64,000 nucleotides of DNA from Bursaphelenchus xylophilus (GCA_904066235.2 CAJFCV020000005.1:12395501-12459500), one strand, 5' to 3'; numbered from the stretch's first letter, positions 1 to 12,109 are shown. Notes: a model not told the origin generated them from the sequence alone. A program made the numbers and translations.

Positions 1-823
1 GTAAAATGACCCCCGGCGTTTTAGCTCAAACGCCCAGTTACCGGGGGTTTGAGCTAACTGGACTGGGGGGTTGTACTACCTTAGCCCCACGTTGTAAGCA
101 AAAAACCTCTTGCTCAAACCAATGTTCTTTAACATGAAAGCTTAGAAAAAATCCTATCGATCATTTGAAACCAAACTGTTCTGTTTTCCTTGCTTTGCAG
201 TCGCGTTGGAAATTTTTGTCACCAAAACTTTTATAAACATTGTGGAACAGCTCAGTGAAGACGGCTTTTTATCGAAATCTCCTTTTAAATCGGACGCTTT
301 CAATTTTTGAATCGCACGTTGACCTGGCGAAGTAAGTATATTTTCAGACTTGTTTTTGAGAAAGAAAGTTATTTTTGAGGCGTTGGCAAGACGACAAATA
401 GGAAATGTAGAGACAGAGAGAAAAAATACGAAGGGAAAGTGTTAATTCTAGACCACTAATTTAATAGCACCGTAAGGATTAAACTTTTGATAAAATTTGG
501 CGCAAATTAAAGTGGGGGTGGAAATCGCCAACGGCTCAAAACTTTTTCTATTGTTGCTCGTTTTGTTATAAATTATTACCACTATTTTTTCCTTTACTCT
601 TTTACGGACTTTGATCTGCTCAATGATCTCTCCAAAAGTTCATACAGTAATTTTGAAGGTTCAAAACATGACCCAATGACGACGCTGATTATCTGATTTA
701 GCAATTCCATTGACGTCACTGAACTTGCTCAAGAAGATGGCTCAGCGTTTAAAATGCGACTCCAAAAACGTTTATAATGTTGAGGCGGACATAAAACTGT
801 AACCTTAAATTTATTTTTAGACG
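1..823. other. Gene-free 5' flank with a probable trans-splice acceptor
   Basis: I see no coding exon here. The first 70 bases hold a GC-rich imperfect inverted repeat (CCCCCGG ... CCGGGGG, with GCTCAAAC/GTTTGAGC inside). The stretch ends in TTATTTTTAG at 811-820, three bases before the ATG of the next gene. That is a good acceptor for spliced-leader trans-splicing or for a 5' UTR intron. Confidence 0.5.
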
Positions 824-1679
824 ATGATTCCACTATTATGCGTCTTGATCATTGCAAAATCCCTTTTTTCTTCCGCTGAAATTGTCACCTCCACAGAGCT
901 GACGCCGGACGGGCCATCCGGGCTTCACAGCATGTTCGAGTTTGGCGAAGATGGAGTTGTGAAGCAATCGACAAAAAAGGGAAGAGTGCAAGGAGCCAGC
1001 GTGAGAGGTCGACTGCTCTGTGGGACAACACCAATGAAAGGAGTCAAGGTGAAAATCGTGGACATTGATCCGAGTTAGTTTTTATTCGGTTGTTGGTTTC
1101 TTGAGGCAAAGCAAGCCGGTTCACAGACGCAGCTGAGACATTAAAATCGCTGGTTGCGGGCGACTGTAGAAAATGGGAGAAAACGGTCAAAACAACTTTT
1201 TGTCGTTTCTTTGCTAATTCTTGATTTTCTGAAAGCATTCACGAAAAATAGAAATTTTTGGTCTCAAAATTTCGGCCTCTGCAAACCGCGAGCTAAAAAT
1301 TGCCGTAGAAAATTCTGAGCTCGTTTCTACAATCTTTATTCAGATTTTAGTGATCGTTGTACGTTAAGAAATTTTCCGGTAAAATTTAATTTTACGTTCA
1401 TTGTTTCCAGGACCGGATCTGGACGATTTACTCGGTGACGTTCTTACCGACGACGATGGCTATTTCCACGTGAGTGGAGCGACGCGAGAAGACACTAATA
1501 TCGAAGTTATGATCAAGGTCTACCACGACTGTGACGATCCTTTGCCTTGCCAACGAAAAGTTGTCTGGAAGGTGCCCCCAAAATATTACAACAACGGAAC
1601 GTTCACTGAGTGGTTCGATGTCGGCACAATTAATATGGAAATGAAATTTGTGGGAGAGGAGAGAGACTGCAGACATTGA
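824..1679 (+). CDS. Transthyretin-like (TTR) family secreted protein
   Basis: Two exons, 824-1073 and 1411-1679, joined in phase (A|GA gives Arg), encode 172 residues. The N-terminus is hydrophobic (about residues 1-18) and looks like a signal peptide. The body carries nematode transthyretin-like hallmarks: GRLLCGTTPMKGVKVKIVD, then DLDDLLGDVLTDDDGYFHVSG, and an I-KVYHDC segment with the family's Tyr-His-Asp-Cys. Members are small extracellular beta-sandwich proteins, very numerous in nematodes; most have no known ligand and some act in cell-corpse recognition or as parasite secretions. The donor is GTTAGT and the acceptor TTGTTTCCAG. The first ATG lies three bases after an acceptor at 820, which supports this start. 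AATAAA lies at 1757-1762. Confidence 0.9.
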
Positions 1680-1756
1680 GGAGAGCGGCGAGAGAAAACG
1701 GGGTTGGGAAGGCATTTTGGAGGGTGGTTTTTGGGATTTGTGCAATGTAAATATTA

Positions 1757-1762
1757 AATAAA
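1757..1762 (+). promoter_or_regulatory. Poly(A) signal of the transthyretin-like gene
   Basis: A canonical AATAAA lies about 80 bases after the stop codon and is followed by AT-rich sequence. Confidence 0.6.
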
Positions 1763-2039
1763 AAATTGTAAAAATTTCAAAAAAACTTATTTTTAAAAAA
1801 ACAAATAAAAAATATCAAAAAATTCTACTTTTTTGAAAAAAATCAAACTTTCTACTTTTTTCCAACAAAAAAATTTTAATCCAAAAATTCCATTTTTTCC
1901 TTCAAGAAATCAAATTTTCCTCGAAAGCGCCCTTTCAACCAACTTGTCATTGTATTTTTACCAAAACTCCGGCGAGCGGCCCGTTTCCCCACAAAAATTC
2001 GGATTTCCATCGTTTCTCGCGGCTGGGCGTTCGAAGACC

Positions 2040-2540
2040 ATGCTCTATGTTGTTGGCTACGTTCTCGGAATGGGGCTGATGGCTTCGGCCGCTCTTCTGA
2101 ATTGTCAACGGAAAGCGAAACCGGTCGAAAGATTGACGGGCAACGCGCAGAACAAGGGCTACAAGCCGGGGCATCTGCCCGAATTTGCGGTGAGTCGTTG
2201 CTTGTGTAATTACTCAAGGGGCGGTAGTCGGGTTTTCTTCAAATTTTGTTTGCATAGACAAGCCAAATGAGCTCTCAATGACTGAAAATTTTGGCTCGAT
2301 TATTTTCCCCCTTTTTCAAAATCCGCATTTCCAAATTTTCCCAAATTTCAGGACCCTGAAGAGAAAACGACCGACACATTTTACGGAATCAAGAGTGCTC
2401 TCGCTTTTCCCCCCAAAAATCCCGATGGAACCCCGATCGTGGCCGAGCCGATCAAGGCGAATTCCGCAGCAGTCGATTCGAAGCATCTAAAATCAATAAG
2501 CCCGGCACTTGTCCCAGTCCCTAATCCTCCTGCAAAATAA
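2040..2540 (+). CDS. Small protein with an N-terminal membrane anchor, unknown function
   Basis: Two exons, 2040-2189 and 2352-2540, meet in phase 0 and give 112 residues. Residues 1-20 form one hydrophobic segment rich in Gly, Leu and Val (YVVGYVLGMGLMASAALL), either a signal anchor or a signal peptide. It is followed by a polar, Lys- and Pro-rich tail without cysteines. The donor is GGTGAGTC, the acceptor CAAATTTCAG, and the stop codon overlaps an AATAAA. I do not recognise the family. The open frame runs upstream of the chosen ATG, but that part is AT-rich and reads like intergenic DNA. Confidence 0.6.
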
Positions 2541-3193
2541 ATATTCTGACTATTTCTTTGCTCTGTAACCTTGGCTAAGGATCAAACCTTCCTGTTTTCT
2601 CATCATCTTTGCAGGAGCTCGAATGCTTATATCGATATTCCAAGTCTTCGAATAAAGACCAATCCAGCTGGTTCGATTTTGTCAGTCTGTCGGGAAAATA
2701 ATGTGGAGTTTTCGCTGCTAAATATGTGGCTGTAATGACCCCCGATGTCACATATTTCCTTATAGATAGTATCTCAAAGTCGAAATGAACTTCATTTGCT
2801 TCGCAAAAAACATTTAGAATAAAAAACCTTTTTAATAAATAATATTTATCATATAATAACGCTAAGTTCATAATAAGTTTTCAATTTTCTATCACATTAC
2901 AGTATGGGACAAAATATACGCTAACGAAATTCAGAGATTACAATAAGAAATGGGGAGATTACAATATTAGGGGGATATTTGAAAGCTCTTAAGAATGATA
3001 TCATATATTATGGTAGGTGGGAGTGGCGGGAGTGGAACTGGCCAGGTTTGGGAACACGGATGCACTGAAAAAAGGAAACTTTGTTCAAAAACCCGACATT
3101 TGGTGCCCAAAATAACTTTTTTAAACTACTCCAAGAAATTTTAAGACAATTTCACGATTATTACGCTTTATGGAGTTTAATCACATTACATAA
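2541..3193. other. Intergenic DNA between convergent genes
   Basis: This lies between the 3' ends of the preceding gene and the CPEB gene. A 98-codon minus-strand open frame (2575-2871) exists, but it has no matching splice sites, no recognisable motif and AT-rich composition, so I do not call it a gene. Confidence 0.4.
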
Positions 3194-5083
3194 TCATAAT
3201 CTAGGCCAACTGAGTTCACACTTTAATATATTACCCATGACACCTACCTTAACTTGTTCGCCGACCCGGATGTAGGCCATATGACGGCTGCGATCGACAA
3301 CCTTCTTCTCGAAATGCATCACGGCCCAACAATCTTCACAATAGTAGCTCAGACATGACACTTCGGAGCAAAAATATTTGGCCAGAACGCAAATTGGCTG
3401 GGATCCACAGCACTCTTCGCAGGTCTGATCTTCTATCAAATACGGCTTGATTTCCAGGGATTTGACTTCGTTTCTCACTCCAAGGTTCACAATCTTCATG
3501 GCCATGGCGTGCGTGTAGGAACGAGGGTTCGCGAAAGTTACGCGAGCTGCGCCTTTTGGGTAATTGAAATCTTGATCCACATCGATTCCAACGTACGCAA
3601 CTTGGCCAAACTGTGACATGGCCTGGGCAATATCAACTGCAAGGAATATTGGGTTAGTTTCCTCAAGAATATTCAGGTTCCTGTCTTCTAACTGCTCGTC
3701 CACTAAAATGCAAAAAAAATCTACACCTCACCAGCTCTGATCGTCCTGGGAACGCCACCCAAAAAAACAGTGAAACGATAGTCTACACAATAATCCGGCT
3801 GAGGAACATAGTCAGTGTCCGCTGTGTTCCAGGGTCTGACTTGAACTTGACAGGCTCGGCCATGAATCTTGACGGACATGAAGTATCCGTCGTGATTTGG
3901 GCGGCAATTTCCGATCAATTGATGAACCGACTCCTCGGTTTGATAGATCAAGAAAGCATACCCATGCGTGTGACGATTTGCGCCTGAAATTTTACAAAAT
4001 TAAAAAACAATCGAAAACAAGTAAAATCGATAAGCAGAGTGCAAAAATAAGGTCAGCTGGACTTCAAAGTCAGAGAGCTACCCTCTATACTCGCATTACA
4101 GCTCATAGAGGTAAAATTCTGCTAATATTTGCAAAAAAAACCGTGAATTTATGTTGTACTGGCCCCCGAGGTACCTCTGTCACATTTCCTCAAAAAATCA
4201 ACCGGAACAATTGACAGCAGCATAAAGAGTTGCCAGAGTACCTCTATGAGCCGCATCTTCTCTATGCTACACTGTTACACAACACTGACGCATCAATGAT
4301 CCAACTCATTACCTAAAAATCAATAAAAATAAAGAATCTTACCGCCTTTCTCAGTTGGCCAACTAACTTCGACTGGGCCAAACTGGGCAAACGTCTGCAG
4401 CAGATTTCCAGTCGTGCATTCCATTGGAAGCCCACCAACAAAAACCTTGCGACTATAAATCGACTCCTCCGAATGCCCATGGCGAATATCTTGGACGGGA
4501 AATTCGATGAGATGCTTGGAGAATCTCAATTGCGAATTTGGAGACTGGTTAAAGATAAGGTTGTCCCAGATGTCTAGCCCGTTTGCTTTCGGTTCTGAAG
4601 CAGAATTTGAGTTTCCGGACGATGGAGATGAAACAGGAGAGCTTGAGGGGCTGACCGCGACTTGGTAAGGCGACGTGTAGATGTCAAACTTTTCGAAGTT
4701 GCTGAAAAGAGTGTACTTTATGTTACAGTTGCATAAAATTGCAAACTTCTTGCGAGAAAGTAAGAAAAGAAAGAATTCATTTGTTGGCAAGCTGCGCCCT
4801 ATGTTCTAGATAGCAAGAATTGAAAACGTGGCAAAATTGGTGCCTTCTCTTTACTCCTGCTATAAACGTACCGTATTTTGAAACACAATTTACGCAGAGA
4901 GACGTCATAAACTCAAATTATATTATACATGCTATCAAATGCAGTTTAATGTAAAAGACCTCTGAAAACTCACATAAGACTGTTTCCACAATCTCCGAAC
5001 GCTCCCATCAGCTGCTCCTTGTAGGGCTCGGCCCGTTTGAACGCCGACTTGCCGCTGAACATGTTGATAATCTGGTCCGAAAG
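3194..5083 (-). CDS. CPEB-type RNA-binding translational regulator (CPEB2-4/Orb2-like)
   Basis: Exons in transcript order are 5083-4974, 4701-4343, 3983-3732 and 3636-3194; all phases match. The first Met in this frame is at 5062, giving about 380 residues, but the 5' end may be incomplete. A Ser-rich linker precedes RRM1 (about residues 115-195; RNP2 KVFVGGLP, RNP1-like HGYAFLIY) and RRM2 (about 220-300; RNP2 TVFLGGVP, RNP1 KGAARVTF). A C-terminal ZZ-type zinc-binding domain follows (CEEC, then a Cys-rich segment ending YYCEDCW-MH). This order defines CPEB proteins, which bind U-rich 3' UTR elements and control poly(A) length and translation, often in the germline or neurons. The YSRKVFVGGLP start of RRM1 suggests the CPEB2-4 rather than the CPEB1 branch. 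A good donor (GTAGGT) at 3247 could instead lead to a different last exon. Confidence 0.85.
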
Positions 5084-6610
5084 CTGAGAACGTTGAAGAG
5101 ACTGCCCAAACACTCAACAAATCCAACGAATAACCCGAATGCCCTGAAACGACGCACTTTGAATTTGTTTTCGAGTTGGCTAATTTGCATTGCCAACCAA
5201 TTATGGTGATAAAATTTCGGACAAAATTTCGTTTTCATTTTTTTTTGAATGAGTTGACGTGGATGTACCGTTTGAGTCCCAATGAATATCGACGCGCCGT
5301 CCGCCGAGCCATCGCCAACTACGAAATCAACGCTCGAGCTTCGAATTTGTTACACGAAAGAGACGTAGCTTTGCACAATGTTCCCGACAACCTGACCCCT
5401 TCTTCGCATAGTACACCAAATATTAACGGCCGAGGTGATTCCAGATAAACTTTACTGTACTCTCGGTGGATAATTTGTGTTTTTGGAATCTAATAGTTGC
5501 AATTGCTCTCAAAAAATCCATTTTCAAGCCTTTTATTCTCTAGATTTTTCAGCAATTTTTACCCACTATAATGTCGCAAAGTAACGCTAAAACTGCTGAT
5601 AATACTTTATAAATTCATAAAAAGCAATATTACATCGTACTCTTGCTGCTGATACCAGATTTCCTTCTCGAAAACTAGAAATGCTCATAATTTTGACCCT
5701 GTTCATGACGCCAAGTATAATATTTTTTCCAACTGTCGGTCTAAACCATAAGAGCAAAAATAAGTCACTTACCGAGTCCAACGAAGTCACCAATACGGAT
5801 GCTCCCGCGATCGTACTCCAAAAGGCAACTTACCGAAACGTGGGAAAATATTTGTGAGCTCTTTCCCACGGATACAGGGTTTGGCGGGAATTTGGATTGC
5901 GATTTTTGGCAAAAAACGATCGCGATCGCGCCGTTCCAAGTGGCGGTCGAGGTGGCCCCGAGCTGCGCCCGGACTTTGTAATTCGCGGAAAACATTTTAT
6001 GCGGAAGAAGAGCAAATTTCGAATTTATTGTTTCAAGGCTGCAAGAGTGCAGAGCGAAATAATAAAGTTTTGAAATTTAGGCGATAAGATTATACTTCTG
6101 CCGTTATTCAAAATGGCCGGGTTTGAACCCATTTTTGATCTTTTTTAGTCTGCATTAGTAAAATTACGGTAGTTACTCCATTTTCAATGTAATTTGAATG
6201 TTTCCAGCCAAACCTCAGGGATATAGTTCCACTGAGAAAAATATCCACCAATCGTCGATTGTGTGCAAATTTGTTGATGTAAATGTAAGATGAAGTGGAG
6301 TCTTCTTTCGTCCAATAAGTCAGTAGAAGTTTTCACTACATGGAAATAATGGTTTTTTTGTATCATTAAAGCCATTGCTTAAAGTTTCGAAATTCGAACT
6401 GTTAAAAACCATAAATCCAGAAATCAGGCGTTTGTTTTGATGAGGCATTGCAAACTATCGTTTCCTCTTTCGGATCCTCATTAAAAAAACGTTACGCAGA
6501 ACTGTTTTGAATGCAAATACCTTGCGAAAGGCATGTTTGATTTTTCAAGTCTGGATTGTTTGCAGCTATTTAAACTAAATATTGCGTCAAATCCTCCATA
6601 AGATTGAAAA
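5084..6610. other. Region upstream of CPEB without a firm gene
   Basis: It may hold further 5' CPEB exons. One minus-strand candidate starts with an ATG at 5995 and ends at a good donor near 5831 (GTAAGTT), but its phase does not join the first supported CPEB exon directly. A plus-strand open frame at 5263-5448 is listed separately. Confidence 0.35.
5263..5448 (+). CDS. Short open frame, possible exon, unknown
   Basis: A 61-codon plus-strand frame rich in Arg, Asn and Ser, with GC-richer codons than its surroundings (RRAVRRAIANYE and similar). There is no signal peptide, no clear acceptor in front and no AATAAA behind it. It could be a 3' exon, a short gene or chance. Confidence 0.2.
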   Translation: MYRLSPNEYRRAVRRAIANYEINARASNLLHERDVALHNVPDNLTPSSHSTPNINGRGDSR

Positions 6611-7207
6611 ATGTGGAAACTTTTGGTTTCCATCACTTTATCTTCGATCTTCACAACCTATGCTATCGTGGTGGATAAAAACGGAGATTCTTCGAAGGGA
6701 TGCCAAACATGTGGAGGATGCCAATTCTTCTTGACATATCTGATTCCCCAAGTTCCGGACCCAGAGACGGTAACAACGGAGGAGTTAACCAAACTCATTA
6801 AAGTAGGTCTAGCCGCCTTGTGGTGACCAATTACCACTTTAATTTTCGGCATAAATGGCCAGTAATCTATTTCTTAATCGCGCTTTTACGGTGTGGAAAA
6901 CAAAATTTCAAAGCAGATTTTTTTGTCTATTGCGCATATAACATTATTTACACGTTTCGGGCACCAGTACTTTGCTCATCTAGCCTTATTTGAAGGTGCT
7001 TGCAGGTTCTGGCTACCAAAGATTTTTCAGGATTTATTCACTACTAATGCGACAGTCAGCACTTCAACTGGCAGAACTCCGGTGAAAAGCCGCTCCATAC
7101 GTCAGTGCATTCTTGATCGAACCGAAAAGCTTCACGAAATCCTCAACGAGCGAAAGATACTGTCGGTATACGAAATATGCGTGGGTATTGGAATGTGTGG
7201 CTATTAG
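6611..7207 (+). CDS. Saposin-like (SapB) secreted peptide, copy 1
   Basis: Exon 1 (6611 to about 6802-6806) encodes a signal peptide (about residues 1-19) and the first half of a saposin B domain, C-x2-C-x2-C followed by TVTTEELTKLIK. Exon 2 (about 6996-7207) encodes the second half with Cys in ACRFW, QCIL and the closing EICVGIGMC. The exact junction is uncertain: a GTAGGT donor at 6803 is out of phase with the nearest acceptor, whereas GTCTAG at 6807 joins in phase to an acceptor at 6995. SapB proteins are helical, disulfide-locked and lipid-binding, and nematode caenopores of this type permeabilise bacterial membranes in the gut. The next gene is a paralogue with the same two-exon plan. 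Confidence 0.65.
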
Positions 7208-7653
7208 ATTTAAAATTGTCCATGTCACGATGAAAATGAAGGCAATAAAACGACAGATTGCTCTAATATGCATGCTTTGCAGAAAAGATACGAAAGCGTT
7301 TACTACGGAAAACTGCAAATTGTAAAAATAGAAAATTTACGCCAAAAAATTCGAGACTCTGAGTTCTAAAAGGTCCGACAACATGAGTTTTCAGAGGATG
7401 ACATTTTCACTATGACATTTTAGAGCTTTGTTGAAGAAAATTTTGAAGGCATTTACTCCACAACAAAGGCAATCTCTGGCTTAATGAATCCATTTTTTGT
7501 TCATCAATTTTTTTTGGCTCACACGCATAAAAATTACGATTGTATAAATTAAAATGTTAATTTCAACCTTGTCAACAACGCGTCTTCTTTCTAAAGCACA
7601 CCGATAAAAGTATAAAAAGGAATGTTAAACGAAGCTCTCGCATCAAAATTGAA

Positions 7654-8069
7654 ATGTTGAAAATACCGATTGTCATTATTTTTGCCTTGTTTTATACAGG
7701 TTTCTGTTTTCGCAACTGTCATGATTGCACCGGGTGTCTTTTGATAGTCTATAAATTGAAACCAAGAATCCCACATCGTTTGACGGTGACAACGGAAGAG
7801 CTAACAGAATGCATTAATGTATGCTGGTTTTGCTTTCTTTTGACTTACCTACATAGAGATGACAATCGGGCAGCGCCGATCTTTGCGGCCCGGCCCAATT
7901 CTGCCCTCCTTCGATAAAATCATGATTTTTTTAGAGAACATGTCAATCTGCGAGGATCCCCAAGTTCCTTTGTGGATGCCTTCTTGAGCGAGTCGATGAG
8001 TTTCGCAAATTGTTAAATCAAGGAGAATTTGACACTCAACGCTTGTGCTGGGGTATTCACATGTGTTAA
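7654..8069 (+). CDS. Saposin-like (SapB) secreted peptide, copy 2
   Basis: Exons 7654-7818 and 7935-8069 join in phase 0 to give 99 residues. A hydrophobic signal sequence (about residues 1-18) is followed by CHDCTGC, TVTTEELTECIN, then CQSARIPKFLCGCLLERVDE and a terminal LCWGIHMC. The shared TVTTEEL stretch, the position of the intron and the closing Cys pair show that it is a duplicate of the gene about 1 kb upstream. Known members of the family act on lipids or membranes; pore formation here is an inference. The donor is GTATGC and the acceptor TTTTTTTAG. Confidence 0.7.
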
Positions 8070-8646
8070 TGCCAGGCAAGTCAAAAGTCTTGACGTGTTT
8101 TGTCAATTTTAACGTTTGAAATTTTCACACTCCGCAATAAACCTATTCTAAATTCTAAATATGAGGGAAAGACCATACTACAGAGCCGAACTGGTCCAAA
8201 ATACTTTTTTTGAAAAAGGTGGTATGTTGAACAAAAAATGATCCTACTGGGGTTCCACTGTTCACAAGAAGTCGATATTGATATTCCAAACGTTCGACTG
8301 AAGCCTGACGTACAGGTTTTGCAAGTAATTTAATACTATTCTGCACCGAGGACCATATTTTTTTGAACGATACCTCTTATTTTTATGAGGATCAACAAGA
8401 AGGAGTTTGATCCACGAACGGATCAAACTCCTCTTGCACGTAGAAAGAAAAAGGATTCTCTTTAATAAACAGTGTTGACAGAACAATTTTCAAGTGCAAA
8501 ACGTTTAAACGACAACAAACGCACTCTATTATTATGTTATGAATTGTAGGATAAGATTAGCTGAACCTTCTAACCCAATTTATACAGGCTATTCGAAAAA
8601 TTATGTAATAAAATGTGGGCACACACGCCAGAGAGACATGCTAACC
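8070..8646. other. Intergenic
   Basis: AT-rich sequence with no supported exon. It contains a short near-palindrome around 8390-8440 (AGGAGTTTGATCC / GGATCAAACTCCT), 30-40 bases end to end, which could form a hairpin. Confidence 0.4.
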
Positions 8647-9841
8647 ATGGGAATGTTTCTTTCTGTATATCTCCCTGTGAACCTAATACTGTTGATCTCA
8701 GTGTTCGGGATGTTTGGTAACGTAAACATCATTTGGGCGTCCGCTAGAACGGAGTAAGTGCGATTAAACGGCCAGTATCAACTCGAAAATCCTGTTTTCC
8801 TTTAAAAATTGTCTTTTTGCTGTTACATTGTCTCCCATATATTATAGTTAATAGGAAAACATAGAAGAAGCTCTATTTTTGTTTTAGACGACTACGCTCT
8901 ACCTGCAATATATTGATTGCTGCGATTGCGGTGTGCGACATTTTGCATCAATCAAGCCATTTTATCATGGGCTTTCTTCTTTACAGCGGCAATGTGAAAA
9001 TAAAGCAGAAAACATGTTTCTATTTACAGTCGGTTCCGTCGTTTGCCTTCAGTCTCGGCGCAATGCTTTTATTTTTGACGTCATTGGAGCGGCTGACATG
9101 TATTCTTAAGGCAGCCACGTGAGTAGAATATAACATACATGGTTCAACGCGGACAGAAAATAACAAACCCCATTTTCAGCTACCGGAAAAATCCAGGCCT
9201 TGGCCACATTGCCGCCATAACGGCCCCTTGTTGTCTCCTTCCGATCTACATGATCTACCAAAGCTACACGGAGATGTTGGTTACCCCAGCTGAGCCCACC
9301 TTTTGCATAATAATGAATGCCATAAAGGGAGACTCACTGTCTTTCTTAATGGCCTACCATAACCTCTTAAGTGTTATGACCTTACTGACCTACTGTATGA
9401 TTTGGATTTTAATCAAGCACCGAAAATACAAAAAATCTAAGCCGATGTTGAAGTCTGTTTTCGTAGTCAGCGTCTGTGTCGTCGGCGGTTGGATGCTTGC
9501 AATGGGCAGTGGGAATGTATGGTTGACGACGAAGGACCAGATTCCAGATTCTTTGAAACTGTATGGAGGTTTGCTCATTAATCTTAGCGTCTCTGCAAAT
9601 TATGTAATCTACTACTCATTAAAGTAAGTTGTCAAAGCCCTTGAGCAAAATTGTTGTACAAATTTTGTAAGGCAGTGAATCACATTTGCCCATATACAAT
9701 TTTAGCTCCGATTACCGAAAGGCGTTCCAAGAGCAGTTCTGCATTCTCCGTTGTCAATATTTACCGTCGTCGTCGCGAACGTCAACGGCCTGGCTGTCTA
9801 TGAACGATCCAATCAGACTTACAGCAAGCTCACGTCATTAA
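8647..9841 (+). CDS. Srsx-type seven-transmembrane chemoreceptor, copy 1
   Basis: Exons 8647-8753, 8888-9118, 9180-9623 and 9706-9841 join through three phase-2 introns to give 305 residues. TM1 carries the LLISVFGMFGNVNIIWAS segment with the family Gly-Asn. TM2 starts LRSTCNILIAAIAVCDILHQ. TM3 ends in LTSLERL, in place of the usual DRL/DRY. The long third exon covers TM4 to TM7. Srsx proteins belong to the SRG/SRSX branch of nematode chemosensory GPCRs and are usually expressed in ciliated sensory neurons. I chose the ATG at 8647 because it aligns with the MGILMD start of the two minus-strand paralogues; in-frame ATGs at 8638 and 8539 are alternatives. The Glu replacing Asp in the DRL motif is a small oddity. 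Confidence 0.8.
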
Positions 9842-9914
9842 GGCCGTTTTATGAAACCTAGCAACGTCATTTTTCTAGCTTTTTTCATCGGAGGGGTTCA
9901 TGGTCATTTTAAAA

Positions 9915-10103
9915 AATGTCCCTGTGCATTCTATGTTATCTACTTCGCCACGAGGTAAGACTTTCAAATTCAGTAATCATTTTTTTATTTTATTGTTCTG
10001 ACGATTGCTAGGGAGAATAAAGATGTATAGTTCTTTGCTGGCTTCATTAATTTTTTTCAGCGAGAATATCCGCGAAGCATTCATCGATCAGTTGCAAATT
10101 TGA
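9915..10103 (+). pseudogene. Relic of an Srsx gene (end of exon 3 plus exon 4)
   Basis: At 9915-9954 the sequence reads CAFYVIYFATR followed by a GTAAGA donor, matching the exon 3 end of the neighbours (SYVIFFAMK|GTAAGA). At 10061-10103, after TTTTTTTCAG, it reads ENIREAFIDQLQI and a stop, matching their exon 4 (NYRNAFIEQLQI). Everything upstream of this Srsx copy is missing. Exon 4 could still be used as an alternative last exon by the upstream gene, since the phase fits (AA|C). Confidence 0.65.
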
Positions 10104-10482
10104 TCGTTCGGTTGATTCAGCCGGCTGAACTAATTGAGGCCCAAGAACGCGTATATGTGTAGTCAAGACAAACAAATTTACTGTATGGCTAAGAACCGCA
10201 TTTTTATTCCGACAATATCGTTGAAAATCCAATAAAGGAACTTCAGATAACAAGCTTAACAATACAAAAAATGTTGCTTGAGCACTAAGCCATTCTGTGA
10301 AATGGAGCTCCTTTATTATAGTATCATTCCGGGCTCGAAACTACAGTCAAAAATTCAAAAAAGCACGTCAGAAATAGTCTAAATAATGCAGTTATTTTTT
10401 TTGCTGACTTATTGTGGTAACCGAATTACATGTGACCGACTAAATTCGTCTCGCATGTGTACGACACTAAACATAGTTTGTC

Positions 10483-11753
10483 ATGGATGTCTCTATAGCA
10501 GTGCCATGTTGGTTATTCTTGATGACCGCATTATTTGGGATTTTTGGCAACTCGAATATTATATGGGCGTCATTCCGAAGCCGGTAAGCAAATTAATAGT
10601 AAGTTCAAGCGATTCCGCTAGAAATAGCTTGTTCGAAGTGCATTTTTTAGCTCTTGTTGTGTACTTTTGCACACAAAGACGGTCTAGGCCATAGAAATTC
10701 CTAAAAATCTTACAGGTAATAAACTTTAGCTCGGCAGAAAGATATTGAATTTTCACCAATTACTCAGCGCTTGCACTGTCATTGCAATTTTCAGCCAGCT
10801 CCGGTCAGCATGCAGTATTTTTATTGCTGTGAATGCCCTAGCCGACATAGCTCACCAATGTGGGCATTTTGTTTTGGCGTACTTTTTGGTTATGGAGGAT
10901 GGCCAGGCAACTAACTTTGTATGTTACTTGGCACAAGCCATTCCTCTGTACGGCTGCACGATGGGAAGCTTGATGTTGTTGTTCATATCAACGGACCGAC
11001 TGCTTAGAATGGCCACCACTACAGCGTATGTTATCTTTTGCCTTCTGCGAAGAAGCAAACTACATTGGTGTCTTATTTTAGTTATAACCGAATTTGCAAC
11101 AAGTACTACATCGCAATTGTCATAACCGTAACATGCGTTACTCCTCTTATCATAGCCTGGGAAGGATATACGGTGATGATGACCATGCCGGATAACATGA
11201 TAATCTGCGCAGTCCCCCACGGCTATGTTGGAAGGGCTTCAACTGATTTCCTGCGCTTTAACAGCTTTCTCAACATCACAACACTGGTGATTTATGCCGT
11301 TGTTTATGCAGTGGCAAAGAGACGGAAGTTTAAAGATCCACGAAAAATCCTCCGGTCAATAACTACAGTAACCATATGTGTTGTTTGCGGATGGATGTTA
11401 ACGATGACGGTTGGAGTGGCATTCATGATTGTTCTCGGAAATGAAAATGTCCCAGTGATGGTGCCGCTATACGTCGGGCTGTTTGTCAACATAAGCATGG
11501 GAATGAGCTATGTTATCTTCTTTGCGATGAAGTAAGAACGTTTGGTGACTTTTCATACAAGAGTTTGGTTTCCGCTTTTATAGTATTCCTTGGTTGCTGT
11601 AAACTGTATGATTTCAGTCGGAACTATCGCAATGCTTTCATCGAGCAGTTGCAAATCTTGTCGTGCGGAGAGTGCAAAGGATTGGCAAAGATAAGGCCAG
11701 AGGTTGCTTACACATGCAGTCATGACTACTGTAGAAAAAAGGTGAATAAATAG
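10483..11753 (+). CDS. Srsx-type seven-transmembrane chemoreceptor, copy 2
   Basis: Exons 10483-10583, 10795-11025, 11082-11531 and 11618-11753 join through phase-2 introns to give 305 residues, the same length as copy 1. The start MDVSIAVPCWLFLMT was found in the frame that leads to FGIFGNSNIIWASF in TM1. Exon 2 gives LRSACSIFIAVNALADIAHQ and ends TM3 with FISTDRL. Exon 3 covers TM4-TM7 with two basic patches (AVAKRRKFKDPRK) in the third intracellular loop. The C-terminal tail is Cys- and Lys-containing. Exon 2 has exactly the same length as in copy 1, which supports recent tandem duplication. Probable role: ligand reception in sensory neurons. Confidence 0.8.
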
Positions 11754-12109
11754 AAAATTCGTAATTGGCGTGCTGACTATGTGATATCAGTCTGTCGGAA
11801 AAATAGTGAGCGCTCTGTCGGTGAAGCGTACAAGAAAAGACAAGCACGGCAAAATTTGTGTTTTCTGCATGTAAGATTTACCTGCGAAAAATAAAAAATA
11901 TGTATTTGAACCGTTATCGAATTTGTAACAACTGTAACAGTGGAATTTCCGCGATAACAACATGCACTATCTCTTTAATTGAAAACTGAAATGTCCGGTA
12001 CTGCGACTTTTACATTGCGCTTTTACAACTTGGGAAATTAAAATCATCTTTCTTACTCGCAAAGAAATAAACAAAATATTTACATGTTATAATAGAAACT
12101 ACACCACTT

